From: Permianibacter aggregans
GTDB taxonomy: Bacteria; Pseudomonadota; Gammaproteobacteria; Enterobacterales; Permianibacteraceae
Assembly: GCF_009756665.1 (NCBI RefSeq)
Contig: NZ_CP037953.1
Coordinates: forward strand, 248,001 to 312,000
Reading direction: 5' to 3'
DNA length: 64,000 bases
A program made the position numbers and the translations under genes. The notes under the pieces are model-generated. The model saw only the letters and a list, made by a program, of their open reading frames with translations, made no database searches and had not been told where the DNA came from. The first letter of the stretch is position 1, and every line of letters begins with the position of its first letter. Shown piece after piece: positions 38,496-46,942 of the stretch.

Positions 38496-39986
38496 ATGAA
38501 ATTTCGATACGTGCTGGCGGTCACCGCCATCTATGCTCACTCAGCGGCGCTGCACGCCAGTACATTGGATCTTGACGTGCTCAGCTTCAATGTTTGGCAT
38601 TCCGACACCACCAGCAATGCTACCCGCGACAATATCATCAGCGCCATTCGCGCCAGTGGTGCGACGATTGTCGGACTTCAGGAACTGAATAGTCGCAATC
38701 ATGGCGAATATTTGCGGAGCAAGCTGGGCGCCGAATGGCATTTGCATCACACCAGCGATCTCGCTTATCTGAGTCGCTTTCGTATCATTGATACCAGCAC
38801 CGATGGTCGTGGTGCGAAACTGGAAATTGCCCCCGGACATGAGCTCTGGCTCTTCAATGCGCATTTGTCTCACGCGCCATATGGCCCTTATCAATTGGCG
38901 GGAATTTCCTATTACGGTGGACCGTTGCGTGATCCCAATCGTCCGGAAGATATTCAGGCAGTCATTGCCGACCAATCCGCTCGCGCTGCCGAAGCGCGCC
39001 AATACGTGACAAGCATGTCGAATGCTGGCGCACTGGCAACTGACAGCGTATTGGTCGGTGATTTCAATGAGCCTTCTCATCTCGACTGGACCGTGCGCGC
39101 CAAACAAATTGGTTTGAAGCGAGCGGCAGTAGCATGGCCCAGCTCAGCCATCTTTGCCAACGCTGGATTGAAGGATGCCTACCGCACGGTTTTTGCCGAT
39201 GAAACCTCGCGATTGGGCTCAACCTGGTCGCCTCATTACGGACCAAATTATCGTGAATCACACTACCCGGCCGGCATATACGAGCCGCAAGATCGAATCG
39301 ATCTAATTTACTTTCGTGGCGAACGACTGCAAGCCATCAACGCCGGCATGCTTGGTCCGGTCGGCGACAATGAAGCGGATATCAGCAGCGGTATTGGTAC
39401 CGGCTATTCCCTGGCGGGACAGCATCCTTCCGATCATCGTGCCGTATTCGCTACCCTGCGTTACAGCGGACTCGATCACACGCGTTTGACGTTTGCCGGC
39501 CTTGCCCACAACCCTGGCAACAGCAATGCGCTCAACGCCGGTTATGGGGACACGACACTAACGACACCGCATATCACCGTTCGTTTCCAAGGCAGTGGCG
39601 GCGCCTTTTGGGACAGTTACGACAGCCGCCGCGATGGCATCGGAAAAGACAGCAACTGGCATGGTGGCGTTGCCCAACTTCAGGGCGGTGGTAGCGGCCG
39701 TTATCATGAATTGGTGCTGACGCCAACCGCAGGCCACGGCGTGCGCGTTGAAAGCTTTCGTTTGCTGGATTACATGAATTGGTCCAGCGGCCACTACGTC
39801 AATTGGTCGCTGCGCACAGCGAGTGGCTCGATATTAGCTTCCGGTCTTGCTGAGGTACCGGCCAATGGTGTCGCCAATATCACAACTGGTGTCAGCAACA
39901 AAGTAATGGAAAATGTCATTCTGCGTTTTGAACACCTCAGTGGCGACAATACTGATTTGGCCGTGGATGATATCGTGTTCCGATAA
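38496..39986 (+). CDS. Secreted endonuclease/exonuclease/phosphatase-family protein with C-terminal beta domain
   Basis: 496 residues with signal peptide (MKFRYVLAVTAIYAHSAALHAS). Residues about 28-330 carry EEP-fold catalytic blocks: VLSFNVWHSDTT, IVGLQELNSRN, LFNAHLSHAPYGPYQ, VLVGDFNEPSHLDW and the C-terminal HPSDHRAVFATL. The last 165 residues form a separate Gly/Ser/Thr-rich, beta-type domain (ending HLSGDNTDLAVDDIVFR) that I do not recognise; it could bind carbohydrate or membrane. Ribosome-binding site GAGGA. A terminator shared with the opposing gene follows. Confidence 0.83.
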   Translation: MKFRYVLAVTAIYAHSAALHASTLDLDVLSFNVWHSDTTSNATRDNIISAIRASGATIVGLQELNSRNHGEYLRSKLGAEWHLHHTSDLAYLSRFRIIDTSTDGRGAKLEIAPGHELWLFNAHLSHAPYGPYQLAGISYYGGPLRDPNRPEDIQAVIADQSARAAEARQYVTSMSNAGALATDSVLVGDFNEPSHLDWTVRAKQIGLKRAAVAWPSSAIFANAGLKDAYRTVFADETSRLGSTWSPHYGPNYRESHYPAGIYEPQDRIDLIYFRGERLQAINAGMLGPVGDNEADISSGIGTGYSLAGQHPSDHRAVFATLRYSGLDHTRLTFAGLAHNPGNSNALNAGYGDTTLTTPHITVRFQGSGGAFWDSYDSRRDGIGKDSNWHGGVAQLQGGGSGRYHELVLTPTAGHGVRVESFRLLDYMNWSSGHYVNWSLRTASGSILASGLAEVPANGVANITTGVSNKVMENVILRFEHLSGDNTDLAVDDIVFR

Positions 39987-40011
39987 ACCCGCTTCTTCTG
40001 GACCAATCCCC

Positions 40012-40041
40012 CTGCAAGTCAGAATCATTTCTGACTTGCAG
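40012..40041. terminator. Bidirectional hairpin between convergent genes
   Basis: Perfect 13-bp stem CTGCAAGTCAGAA / TTCTGACTTGCAG with a 4-base loop, lying between the EEP-protein stop and the opposing membrane-protein stop. T tracts are weak on both sides. Confidence 0.65.
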
Positions 40042-40044
40042 TCT

Positions 40045-41019
40045 TCATGATTTCGGCAGCAAAGATCGCATTCCTTTAACCCCCACTACTGGCGGACGCT
40101 CCGGCTCGATGGTTTGGCTTAGCACCTTGTCGATGATTGCACGCTTGGCCTCATCGGCCTGCTCTTGCTGCATCGTTGATGCCATGCGAAAGCACAAAAT
40201 TGAAGTGTGGCTGTGGATTTGCCGATTATAAAAATAGGTCAATTGCGCCGTGGTACTGCGATAGACCCAGAGAAACAAAGCAGAAATGAACTCGATAATT
40301 GCGGCGCCACTCAAAATCAGAATTTGAAAATCTTCTGTTGGCCGACTCAGGCCAATTCTTTCCACCGGAGCGATATACATCGCGATGCCGATTAACAACA
40401 GCAGAAATCCAAGCCACATCGCCAGCACCGAGTTGAAAAAACTTTTCTTGGTCTGGCTTAAACCAACAGCGTAATAAGCATCGAGCTGGGCACGACTGTA
40501 TTTCAATAACGGCAACAAACCTGCCGTGTCTGTCTGTTCCAATCGGGCGAGTGCATCTTCTTCGGTTTCGCGCACGGATTTTTGCGCCTCCTCAATCACC
40601 TTCTCCTCGACAGAGAGTGACAGGTCGGCGATAAAGTGAGCAAAGGCATTGGCCAGCATCGCTGCCCAAATCGGTATCGCATAAAGAAAAACAAAGCCAA
40701 AAAAAGCCGGAATCCAATGCCACCAAAGCTCATTGGCCCAGGCCCAAATCTGGGGCGGCAACAGGTACCAGCAAACATAGGCAAAAGGCAGCACCGCAAT
40801 ATAGGCGAGCAGCACCATACTCCAGCCGATGATCAATACATTTGGATAGCGGGCAACCAAGGTTGCCAGCATCGACGCGAGACGGCTTTGCTTTCCTGCT
40901 GTTTCCTTGGGCGTTTTGCCGGTCGCAGGGTCCGGCTGCTTTTCGGCTTGCTTTTCGGTTTGTTTGACGCTCTGCTGAGCGTCACTACCGACGTCCAATA
41001 GCGTTGGTTCTTTGCCCAT
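40045..41019 (-). CDS. Four-helix membrane protein, possibly TRADD-N-associated type
   Basis: 324 residues. A Gln/Lys/Glu-rich cytoplasmic N-terminus (about 50 residues, with a KQTEKQAEKQ repeat) is followed by helices at about 60-88 and 102-125, a charged helical linker (135-165), then a module with SRAQLDAYYAVGLSQTKKSFFN leading into helices at 195-217 and 230-252, and an amphipathic C-terminal part. That last module resembles the two-helix domain described beside TRADD-N domains in predicted conflict systems; this is memory-based inference. No enzymatic motif is visible. It starts at 41019 and is not obviously in an operon. Confidence 0.7.
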   Translation of the reverse strand: MGKEPTLLDVGSDAQQSVKQTEKQAEKQPDPATGKTPKETAGKQSRLASMLATLVARYPNVLIIGWSMVLLAYIAVLPFAYVCWYLLPPQIWAWANELWWHWIPAFFGFVFLYAIPIWAAMLANAFAHFIADLSLSVEEKVIEEAQKSVRETEEDALARLEQTDTAGLLPLLKYSRAQLDAYYAVGLSQTKKSFFNSVLAMWLGFLLLLIGIAMYIAPVERIGLSRPTEDFQILILSGAAIIEFISALFLWVYRSTTAQLTYFYNRQIHSHTSILCFRMASTMQQEQADEAKRAIIDKVLSQTIEPERPPVVGVKGMRSLLPKS

Positions 41020-41264
41020 GACTGACTCCCAGTATCACCTTGCGCAAAGCTGAAACCCGCTTTGGTTGGGATACAACGCCATGACCAAGATATCCGGGGT
41101 GATGTCAGAATGATGTTAGAAACCATCTCAAAAATGCCTGGAGCTCGACAAGCTGTGCTCCTATTCGCGCACCTCACCATCGCTCAGACTATTTTTAAGA
41201 TGACTTCTAGCGACTATAGCCCAAGGTGTCGGTTGTCGCCAAAAAATAACGTGGCTGGAGCGGT

Positions 41265-42317
41265 TTAGTCAGCGGTTGGCTCGTTATAGGCTGCCGGTAT
41301 GCCGGAGCCTTGAACATACATACTAAAGATCAGCTTCAGCAACGCCGAGTCACCGGCAAACTGCTGTCGGAATGCCGATAAGTCCACTGACTCTTTCGCT
41401 TGCTCCAGCGTTTCACCTTTTTGCTTCGCTGCTTGAACCTGTGCGCACAAGTTATCCAGCAATGCCAGAATTTTTTGTGAGTACTCGGTATCGCGAAACA
41501 CCGGGCCATGACCGGGCACAATCATCTCAGGCTGCAACGCCAGCATTTCTCTGAGGCTCTGCGCATAAGCACGCGGATACGATGTCGAACCGATTAGCGG
41601 AATCGGCCAAACCACCAAATCGCCGGCAATCAACAGCTTTTCGCTTGGCAACCAGACAATTAGATCAGAACGGGTATGAGCAGCACCAAGAAAGCGTATT
41701 TCGATCGGCCGCTTGCTATCTGTCAACACCAAGCGGGAATCCACCTCCAAATCCGGATAGATGATCGGCAGTGACCCCGCTTCGTTCAAATAGCGCTCAA
41801 CCAGAAAAATATCGCTTTCGTGACTGCGACGTTCTTCTTCAGTGACGGGATTACCGGCAAGCCCTTTGCCGCTGCTTATTGCCTGTCGCAAACTGGCGAC
41901 ACCGCCGGCACCATTCTCCAGCAAGCCTTTGCGATTAGTGGCGCCGGTTGTCGATAAATCCTGATGAGTTTGCACATGCCCGATAAACTGCACATCGGGG
42001 TAAGCTTCACGCCAAACGCTATTGCCGAGAATATGATCCTCATGCCAGTGGGTGTTGATCACATAGCGCACGGGCTTATTGGTCAGCTTGCGCAGTGCGG
42101 CCAGTACTTCGCGGCTGGAGTCCGGGCTGATATTGCTGTCGACCACCACCACGTCTTGCTCATTGATGATAAACACATTGTTGGCATCAAACATCAAACC
42201 AGGCGGCTCGTTGCGTTCAGTGGCGTATATTCCATCGGCCAGCTTGTGTACCGTGAAGCCTGCGGCAACTGCTCCCGATAGCAATCCACAAAAACAGCAA
42301 AACATGATGCGCCACAT
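41265..42317 (-). CDS. Secreted metallo-beta-lactamase-fold hydrolase
   Basis: 350 residues with a short signal peptide (MWRIMFCCFCGLLSGAVAAG). The MBL zinc motif is NTHWHEDHILGN near 109-116, with further ligands in GAAHTRSDL, AGDLVVWP and PGHGPVF. This layout is common to periplasmic MBL-fold enzymes related to quinoprotein relay hydrolases and some class B-like enzymes; beta-lactamase activity cannot be claimed. Ribosome-binding site GGAGG. It diverges from the ECF sigma gene across 141 bases. Confidence 0.84.
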   Translation of the reverse strand: MWRIMFCCFCGLLSGAVAAGFTVHKLADGIYATERNEPPGLMFDANNVFIINEQDVVVVDSNISPDSSREVLAALRKLTNKPVRYVINTHWHEDHILGNSVWREAYPDVQFIGHVQTHQDLSTTGATNRKGLLENGAGGVASLRQAISSGKGLAGNPVTEEERRSHESDIFLVERYLNEAGSLPIIYPDLEVDSRLVLTDSKRPIEIRFLGAAHTRSDLIVWLPSEKLLIAGDLVVWPIPLIGSTSYPRAYAQSLREMLALQPEMIVPGHGPVFRDTEYSQKILALLDNLCAQVQAAKQKGETLEQAKESVDLSAFRQQFAGDSALLKLIFSMYVQGSGIPAAYNEPTAD

Positions 42318-42458
42318 CTGTCAGCCTCCGAAGCCATGTTTGCCAAAAAGGCTAGAGCGAACCTGGCCGGCAAACAAGGCATTATTCACGGACTTTTCAT
42401 CTGTTGTGAACCTTTTGCCCGCCCAACGCTTCTTTAGGGAAACACACGGAGTTCATTG

Positions 42459-42998
42459 ATGCAGCAAGCGGAAGAAGATCTGTTGGTCATGGCAGCGCAG
42501 CAAGGCAATGAAGCAGCATTCAACTATCTGTTTCGGCACTATTTGCAACCGCTGCGCCGGTTTGCCTACAAGCTAGGGGCCGACAACGACAGTGCCCAAG
42601 ACGCAGTACAGGAAGCCTGGATACTGATGGCCAAATCACTGCACAAGATGCAGGACGTGCGCGCCTTTCGCAGTTGGTTGTTTCGGGCTGTGCGCTGGAA
42701 GGTGCTTGAGCGACACAAATCCGCTTCGCTGCCGACGGTACCGCTTGATGACCATATGCACGACGAGTCCATGGCCGTGGACGCCAACCTCGATGGCGAT
42801 GGCTCGCAGAATTTCTTGCATCGCTGTATGCAACAGCTGCCGGCCATCGACCAACAGGCACTGTATTTGTTTTATCTGCAGGAAATGCAGATTACTGAAA
42901 TTGCCATCGCGCTGGATGTGCCGGCCGGCACGATCAAATCCCGATTACACCGGGCGCGAATGCAACTGAAATGCTTGATGAACGACAACGAGGAGTAA
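42459..42998 (+). CDS. ECF-type RNA polymerase sigma factor
   Basis: 179-residue sigma-70-family factor with region 2 (AFNYLFRHYLQPLRRFAYKLGADNDSAQDAVQEAWILMAK, residues about 19-60) and region 4 (LPAIDQQALYLFYLQEMQITEIAIALDVPAGTIKSRLHRARMQL, about 126-170). The ATG at 42459 is preferred over a TTG three bases upstream. The next gene, four bases downstream, encodes a small membrane protein that may control it, in place of a classical zinc-binding anti-sigma factor. Confidence 0.9.
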   Translation: MQQAEEDLLVMAAQQGNEAAFNYLFRHYLQPLRRFAYKLGADNDSAQDAVQEAWILMAKSLHKMQDVRAFRSWLFRAVRWKVLERHKSASLPTVPLDDHMHDESMAVDANLDGDGSQNFLHRCMQQLPAIDQQALYLFYLQEMQITEIAIALDVPAGTIKSRLHRARMQLKCLMNDNEE

Positions 42999-43002
42999 CA
43001 CG

Positions 43003-43377
43003 ATGAATATTGATCAACGCATCAAAGCGGAGTTGGAGCAAGAGTCAGCCGAAATCGACCGTATTCTCGGAGAAGACAAGGGTATCACGAGCATGATGGC
43101 CAACAGCATGAAAGGAAACCTGGGTCGTTGGTTCTTGATCGCCAATTTGTTTGTGCTGATTTTCACTGGCGCCATGATCACTGTTGGCTATCAGTTTTTC
43201 ACCGCGGACGAAACCGGAGAGCAGGTGTTTTGGGGCATTCTGCTGGTGCTGAGCCTGCAAATGCAAATAGGACTAAAACAGTGGCTCTGGCAGGAAATGA
43301 GCCGCAGTTCGCTGTTACGAGAAATCAAACGGATGGAGCTGGCGCTGGCACGGATGTCCGAAGGAAAATCCACCTAG
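43003..43377 (+). CDS. Small membrane protein paired with the sigma factor (DUF6768-like)
   Basis: 124 residues: a charged cytoplasmic N-terminus (about 1-40, with a KGITSMMANSMKGNLGRW segment), helix 1 at about 43-65, helix 2 at about 77-95, and a charged C-terminal tail containing LLREIKRMELALARM. Pattern and position resemble DUF6768 proteins found next to ECF sigma factors, so an anti-sigma or sigma-linked role is inferred. It has no zinc-binding HxxxCxxC motif. RBS: AACGAGGAG. Confidence 0.78.
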   Translation: MNIDQRIKAELEQESAEIDRILGEDKGITSMMANSMKGNLGRWFLIANLFVLIFTGAMITVGYQFFTADETGEQVFWGILLVLSLQMQIGLKQWLWQEMSRSSLLREIKRMELALARMSEGKST

Positions 43378-43389
43378 CCAACGCATTGC

Positions 43390-43415
43390 AGGGGAGCCTT
43401 TTGCTCCCCTTCTTG
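43390..43415 (+). terminator. Terminator after the sigma-factor operon
   Basis: Stem AGGGGAGC / GCTCCCCT with a CTTTT loop, followed by TTCTTGC. It sits just before the stop of the opposing GNAT gene. Confidence 0.75.
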
Positions 43416-43417
43416 CT

Positions 43418-43834
43418 TCACTCAAACTGCTTCCACATAAAATACCGATTATGTCCCAGCGGAAATCCAGCAATCTCGCCAATCACTACGAAGCCGAGTT
43501 TGCGATAAAAATCGAGCGCCTGGAATGACAACGTGTCGACCTGAGCGGCAACACAGCCACGAGCTTTTGCCTGTTGCTCTGCTCGCTCCATTAGTTTCCG
43601 GCCAAGACCCTGAGTCCTGGCCGATTCATCAACCCAAACCACCTCAATCAAAAAGTGTTGGTAAACCGTGCGCCCCGAGACGCCAGCAATCAGCTTGCCG
43701 TCATCGGATTTGGCAACGACCGTCAACGGCGTCGAATCGACATAGCCCAGGATCTTGGCGTTGAATTGCCTGACACCATCAACCAGTGCCTGCACAAGCG
43801 CCTCATCGTGTTGATCCAGTACTTCTACTTGCAT
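43418..43834 (-). CDS. GNAT-family N-acetyltransferase
   Basis: 138 residues of the Gcn5-related fold. The acetyl-CoA pyrophosphate loop is RTQGLGRKLMERAEQQAKARG near 78-98, and the C-terminal region has FQALDFYRKLGFVVIGEI. There is no signal peptide. The substrate cannot be inferred. It stands alone, convergent with the sigma-factor operon. Confidence 0.87.
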   Translation of the reverse strand: MQVEVLDQHDEALVQALVDGVRQFNAKILGYVDSTPLTVVAKSDDGKLIAGVSGRTVYQHFLIEVVWVDESARTQGLGRKLMERAEQQAKARGCVAAQVDTLSFQALDFYRKLGFVVIGEIAGFPLGHNRYFMWKQFE

Positions 43835-43949
43835 CGCCTGTCATCCCCCTGCATTGATCATTGGTTGATTACGTTGCAGACAACAGTAAGAAATTTCCAG
43901 GTAAATTTGATCACCCTCGGCCATCTCCTGCTGCAGTCGTTAACAAACC

Positions 43950-43963
43950 TTGATCCGGCGCAA
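43950..43963 (+). promoter_or_regulatory. Candidate FNR/Anr-type box before the hemerythrin gene
   Basis: TTGATCCGGCGCAA matches the TTGAT-N4-ATCAA consensus at eight of ten fixed positions, centred about 66 bases before the hemerythrin start. An oxygen-responsive regulator would make sense for an oxygen-binding protein, but the right half-site is imperfect. Confidence 0.3.
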
Positions 43964-44022
43964 ATCCTTACCGAATGCAGGGACATAAACTGCCGGCCTA
44001 GCGCCAACCATGAGCAGCCCAG

Positions 44023-44496
44023 ATGACCCGATTACCGCCAATGCGCTGGACCCGCCTGTACTCGGTCGGCCACCCGACCATGGACGCCCAGCACCAGAAA
44101 TTGTTTGTGCTGGTCAATGAGTTGATCCAGATGCAGGATACGGACTCCATCAGCCAACAACAGGCGATTCGCGAAACCCTACCGAAGCTGGCACTGTACG
44201 CAGAAAAGCACTTTCATGCGGAAGAAATGCTGATGGCCAAAGCCAAAGCCGAACACCTGGACAACCATCGACAAAAGCATGCAGCGTTATTGAACCAGGT
44301 TACCGAGTTGCAATACAAAGTCGGTAAAGGCGAGTTTCCGCCGTTCCAGGAAGTGTTGTTGTTTCTGCGCTACTGGCTGGCTGAACATATCCTGGTCACC
44401 GATAAACGTTATGCGCCGGCAATGGCGAAACTATTGATCGAAAATGAACTGACCAATGGCACTCAAGCCAGTGTTGAGGCATTGGAGTTATGGTGA
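44023..44496 (+). CDS. Bacteriohemerythrin
   Basis: 157-residue four-helix protein that binds oxygen at a di-iron centre. Ligands can be read in order: His in VGHPTMDAQH, His and Glu in EKHFHAEEML, His in NHRQKH, and His and Asp in LAEHILVTDKRY. Possible roles are oxygen storage or sensing. The Met at residue 7 is an alternative start. A candidate FNR box lies upstream. Confidence 0.9.
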   Translation: MTRLPPMRWTRLYSVGHPTMDAQHQKLFVLVNELIQMQDTDSISQQQAIRETLPKLALYAEKHFHAEEMLMAKAKAEHLDNHRQKHAALLNQVTELQYKVGKGEFPPFQEVLLFLRYWLAEHILVTDKRYAPAMAKLLIENELTNGTQASVEALELW

Positions 44497-44625
44497 ATCG
44501 GCGGGCGATATTTGTGATCCGGTATCGCCCGCAGTCGCCAGAGTGAGCCGTGCGCTTATCGATACCATTGCCCGCCGATTGCTGTCAGAATACTGCAGGA
44601 TTTCAAGCGATGGAGAATCGGCAAC

Positions 44626-45039
44626 GTGAGATCGGCAGTCCACGCCATGCTCGTTGTTTTTGCAGCAATGTCATCGGCTGTTCCCAACGCCAATGACTTG
44701 GTTTGTCGTCCGTCAAGCAAGCACTATTGCGACGCTGGCGGCTGTGCTCGCGAAACCGAAGGATTTCAGCATGCCGAAGTGTTTTACTATCATCACGAGG
44801 CAAAAACCCTGACCGCCTGCCTTTGGACCAATTGCTATTCCGACACCGTTTCGGTTTTCATTTCCCCTGACAAAACGCAGAAAAGCCTCGTTGGCTGGTT
44901 ACCACCGGATCATTCGCCGGAAATGTATCCACCAATGTTGATTACGATGACCATCGACAACGACAATCACTTCACCGTGAGTTGGCAACATCAGGGCAAT
45001 GGCGTCACCCTCGATCACGGTATTTGCAAAGCGCAATGA
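44626..45039 (+). CDS. Secreted Cys-containing protein of unknown function
   Basis: 137 residues starting at a GTG (GGAG 10 bases upstream), with a signal peptide (VRSAVHAMLVVFAAMSSAVPNA). The mature part holds six Cys, probably paired in the periplasm: CRPSSKHYCDAGGCARE, TACLWTNCYSD and a final GICKAQ. No known domain is recognised. Similar small periplasmic proteins occur in proteobacteria. It stands alone. Confidence 0.65.
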   Translation: MRSAVHAMLVVFAAMSSAVPNANDLVCRPSSKHYCDAGGCARETEGFQHAEVFYYHHEAKTLTACLWTNCYSDTVSVFISPDKTQKSLVGWLPPDHSPEMYPPMLITMTIDNDNHFTVSWQHQGNGVTLDHGICKAQ

Positions 45040-45161
45040 TTGAACTGCGTTATCGCTTTTGCAGTTCACCTTCGTAGATCAACTTAAACTCATGAAATTC
45101 GTAAAGAAAAACTTCGGATAACACGCCGGGATCAGCATCTATTTCTTTGCATGCTGCGGCG

Positions 45162-46022
45162 TCATTGTCCGCCAGCTATCGCGGCAGGCTCCCGACGTTT
45201 CCAGCTGAACCCACCGATCACTGCGCCACCAACGATAAGCAACATGGCCAGCAACACTTCACGGCTCAGCGCCCTGCCGGTACACCAGGCCAGCAATAAC
45301 GTCGAAAGTAGCGGTGTCATGTAGGAAAGCGTGCCAATGACCCGTGGGTCACCACGCTTGAGCCCGGCATCCCAGGTATAAAACGCCAAGCCCATCGGCC
45401 CCAAGCCCAACAACAGCAATCGCCAGCCGTCGCCTAGATTCAATGAGAAAACAGGCTCGGTCAGCAGGTGCAACAGTATCGCCAAGGCACCGCTAATCAA
45501 GCAGAAAAGTCCAACCGACGCCGTCGACATCGTGACAAAGCGCTTACTTAGCAAGGAGTAACCGGCCCAGACAAATGCGGCCGCCAATGCCATCAAATAA
45601 CCGACTATCGATGATTCATCGGTAATGCTTGGCGAAAAACCGATCAATACATACGCACCGGCAAAGCCCAGCAAAGCCCCCAGCAGGTGTCGCGCGGTTA
45701 ACTGAAAGCCACTCAACAGCAACGGCGTTAATACCACAATCAACAAAGGCCATAGATAATTGAGTAGATTCGCCGCCACCGGGTCAGCTAGACGAAACGC
45801 CATAATCAGCAGAAAGTGATAGCCAAAAACTCCCGATACACCGAACACCAGCAAACGCCAATCGAAAGACCAGCGCCGATAACGAAAAATCGATAGCGAA
45901 CCGCCGGCCAGCAGCGTCACCGCCAACAAAAACAATGGCGGGACATGAGTCAGATGAGCGACCAGCGTTGCCAGGCAGGCCCAGAGCAGAATGGAGATGA
46001 CGCTATAAACCAGGTAGTGCAT
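45162..46022 (-). CDS. EamA-family transporter
   Basis: 286 residues with ten predicted helices in two EamA repeats. Repeat 1 includes FGVSGVFGYHFLLIMAFRLADPVAANLLNYLWPLLIVVLTPLLL and repeat 2 GLGPMGLAFYTWDAGLKRGDPRVIGTLSYMTPLLSTLLL, the pattern of YedA/PecM- or aromatic-amino-acid-exporter-like members. The ATG at 46022 follows GAGGGG; the frame is open 22 codons further upstream. Substrate unknown. Confidence 0.86.
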   Translation of the reverse strand: MHYLVYSVISILLWACLATLVAHLTHVPPLFLLAVTLLAGGSLSIFRYRRWSFDWRLLVFGVSGVFGYHFLLIMAFRLADPVAANLLNYLWPLLIVVLTPLLLSGFQLTARHLLGALLGFAGAYVLIGFSPSITDESSIVGYLMALAAAFVWAGYSLLSKRFVTMSTASVGLFCLISGALAILLHLLTEPVFSLNLGDGWRLLLLGLGPMGLAFYTWDAGLKRGDPRVIGTLSYMTPLLSTLLLAWCTGRALSREVLLAMLLIVGGAVIGGFSWKRREPAAIAGGQ

Positions 46023-46307
46023 GTACCCCTCAAACCGAACGCGATCCCGACAAGAAAAATTATCGACGGTCTCAACCCAGCCCGGCAATGGCTAGAAGAG
46101 TTCCCGATGCGGGGAAAAAGATATTGGTTGACGCTCAGTAACTATACCCGTACAGTTGCGCCCAGCTAGAAAGCTAGGCTTTGATTTTCGCTCCATTTCG
46201 TCGTTTTATTCGTAATACCTCGTCCTGTAGTTCCAAGTTTCAGTCTGATTTTCCCGCTGCATTCACGCAGAAAATGCGTTTTCATTTCATTCCTACAGGA
46301 AAATATT

Positions 46308-46517
46308 ATGTCTAACACCGTAACTGGTACCGTCAAATGGTTTAACGAATCCAAAGGTTTTGGCTTTCTTGAGCAGCCAAATGGCCCGGACGTTTTCGCC
46401 CACTACAGCGCCATTGCCAGCACTGGTTTCAAGACCCTGGCCGAAGGTCAGCAAGTCAGCTTCCGCGTAACACAAGGCCCGAAAGGCCCGCAAGCGGAAA
46501 ACATCGTTCCGGTTTAA
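46308..46517 (+). CDS. Cold-shock protein, CspA family
   Basis: 69 residues, [20 protein letters not shown] opening, with RNP1 KGFGFLEQ and RNP2 VFAHYSAI. It binds single-stranded RNA or DNA and is distinct from the CspD-like protein at 7.3 kb (about half identical by eye). The 285-base leader upstream has no ORF and could include the long structured 5' UTR typical of CspA genes. RBS is AGGA. A perfect terminator follows. Confidence 0.94.
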   Translation: MSNTVTGTVKWFNESKGFGFLEQPNGPDVFAHYSAIASTGFKTLAEGQQVSFRVTQGPKGPQAENIVPV

Positions 46518-46556
46518 TCCGGCGATTGGACAGGCAGATGCCTTGCCACAGCATAG

Positions 46557-46586
46557 AAAAGCGAAGTGCATGCACTTCGCTTTTTT
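46557..46586 (+). terminator. Terminator after the CspA-family gene
   Basis: A perfect 28-bp palindrome (46557-46584; arms AAAAGCGAAGTGCA and its complement) ending in a T tract. It contains the TGCA center without spacer, so the loop forms from the middle bases. Confidence 0.88.
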
Positions 46587-46942
46587 GATCCTGTTTCTTA
46601 CTGGCGATGTGCAACGAACAATCCGAATGGTGGCCAATTATTCGCCAAAACAAAACGCTCACAATCACTGAGCTTTGATTACCAAGTTCCGTCATCCCAA
46701 CGTGCTAGGTAAATCGGTATCCCTCCAATCGACTAGATGGATTGCTCTAGCGCCGGCCTACCGATACCTGTAGCCATCAAATCAGGAGCGAAATATTTCG
46801 TTCTTGATATCTAGCAAAACCGTCTTGAATACCTTAAATTCCCGCCGCTCGCTCGCCACCCCTACTTGGCGTCAAGAGACGTGCCGTACCTAACATACGG
46901 TTGATCCAGTTCAGTAGGAACTCTGCCACAGGAACCCGGCAA
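46587..46942. other. Intergenic stretch without recognised genes
   Basis: Between the CspA terminator and the 18-residue-repeat protein. No coding region, RNA gene or sigma-54 element was found. Confidence 0.5.

Noticed and set aside
42407-42433. Possible ECF-type promoter (TGAACC ... CTTCTT) before the sigma gene
   Set aside because: The -10 element is too weak to support; a plausible autoregulated promoter, but not listed as a feature.
46023-46307. Possible structured RNA leader of the CspA-family gene
   Set aside because: The length fits a cold-shock leader but no conserved cold-box sequence could be identified by eye.
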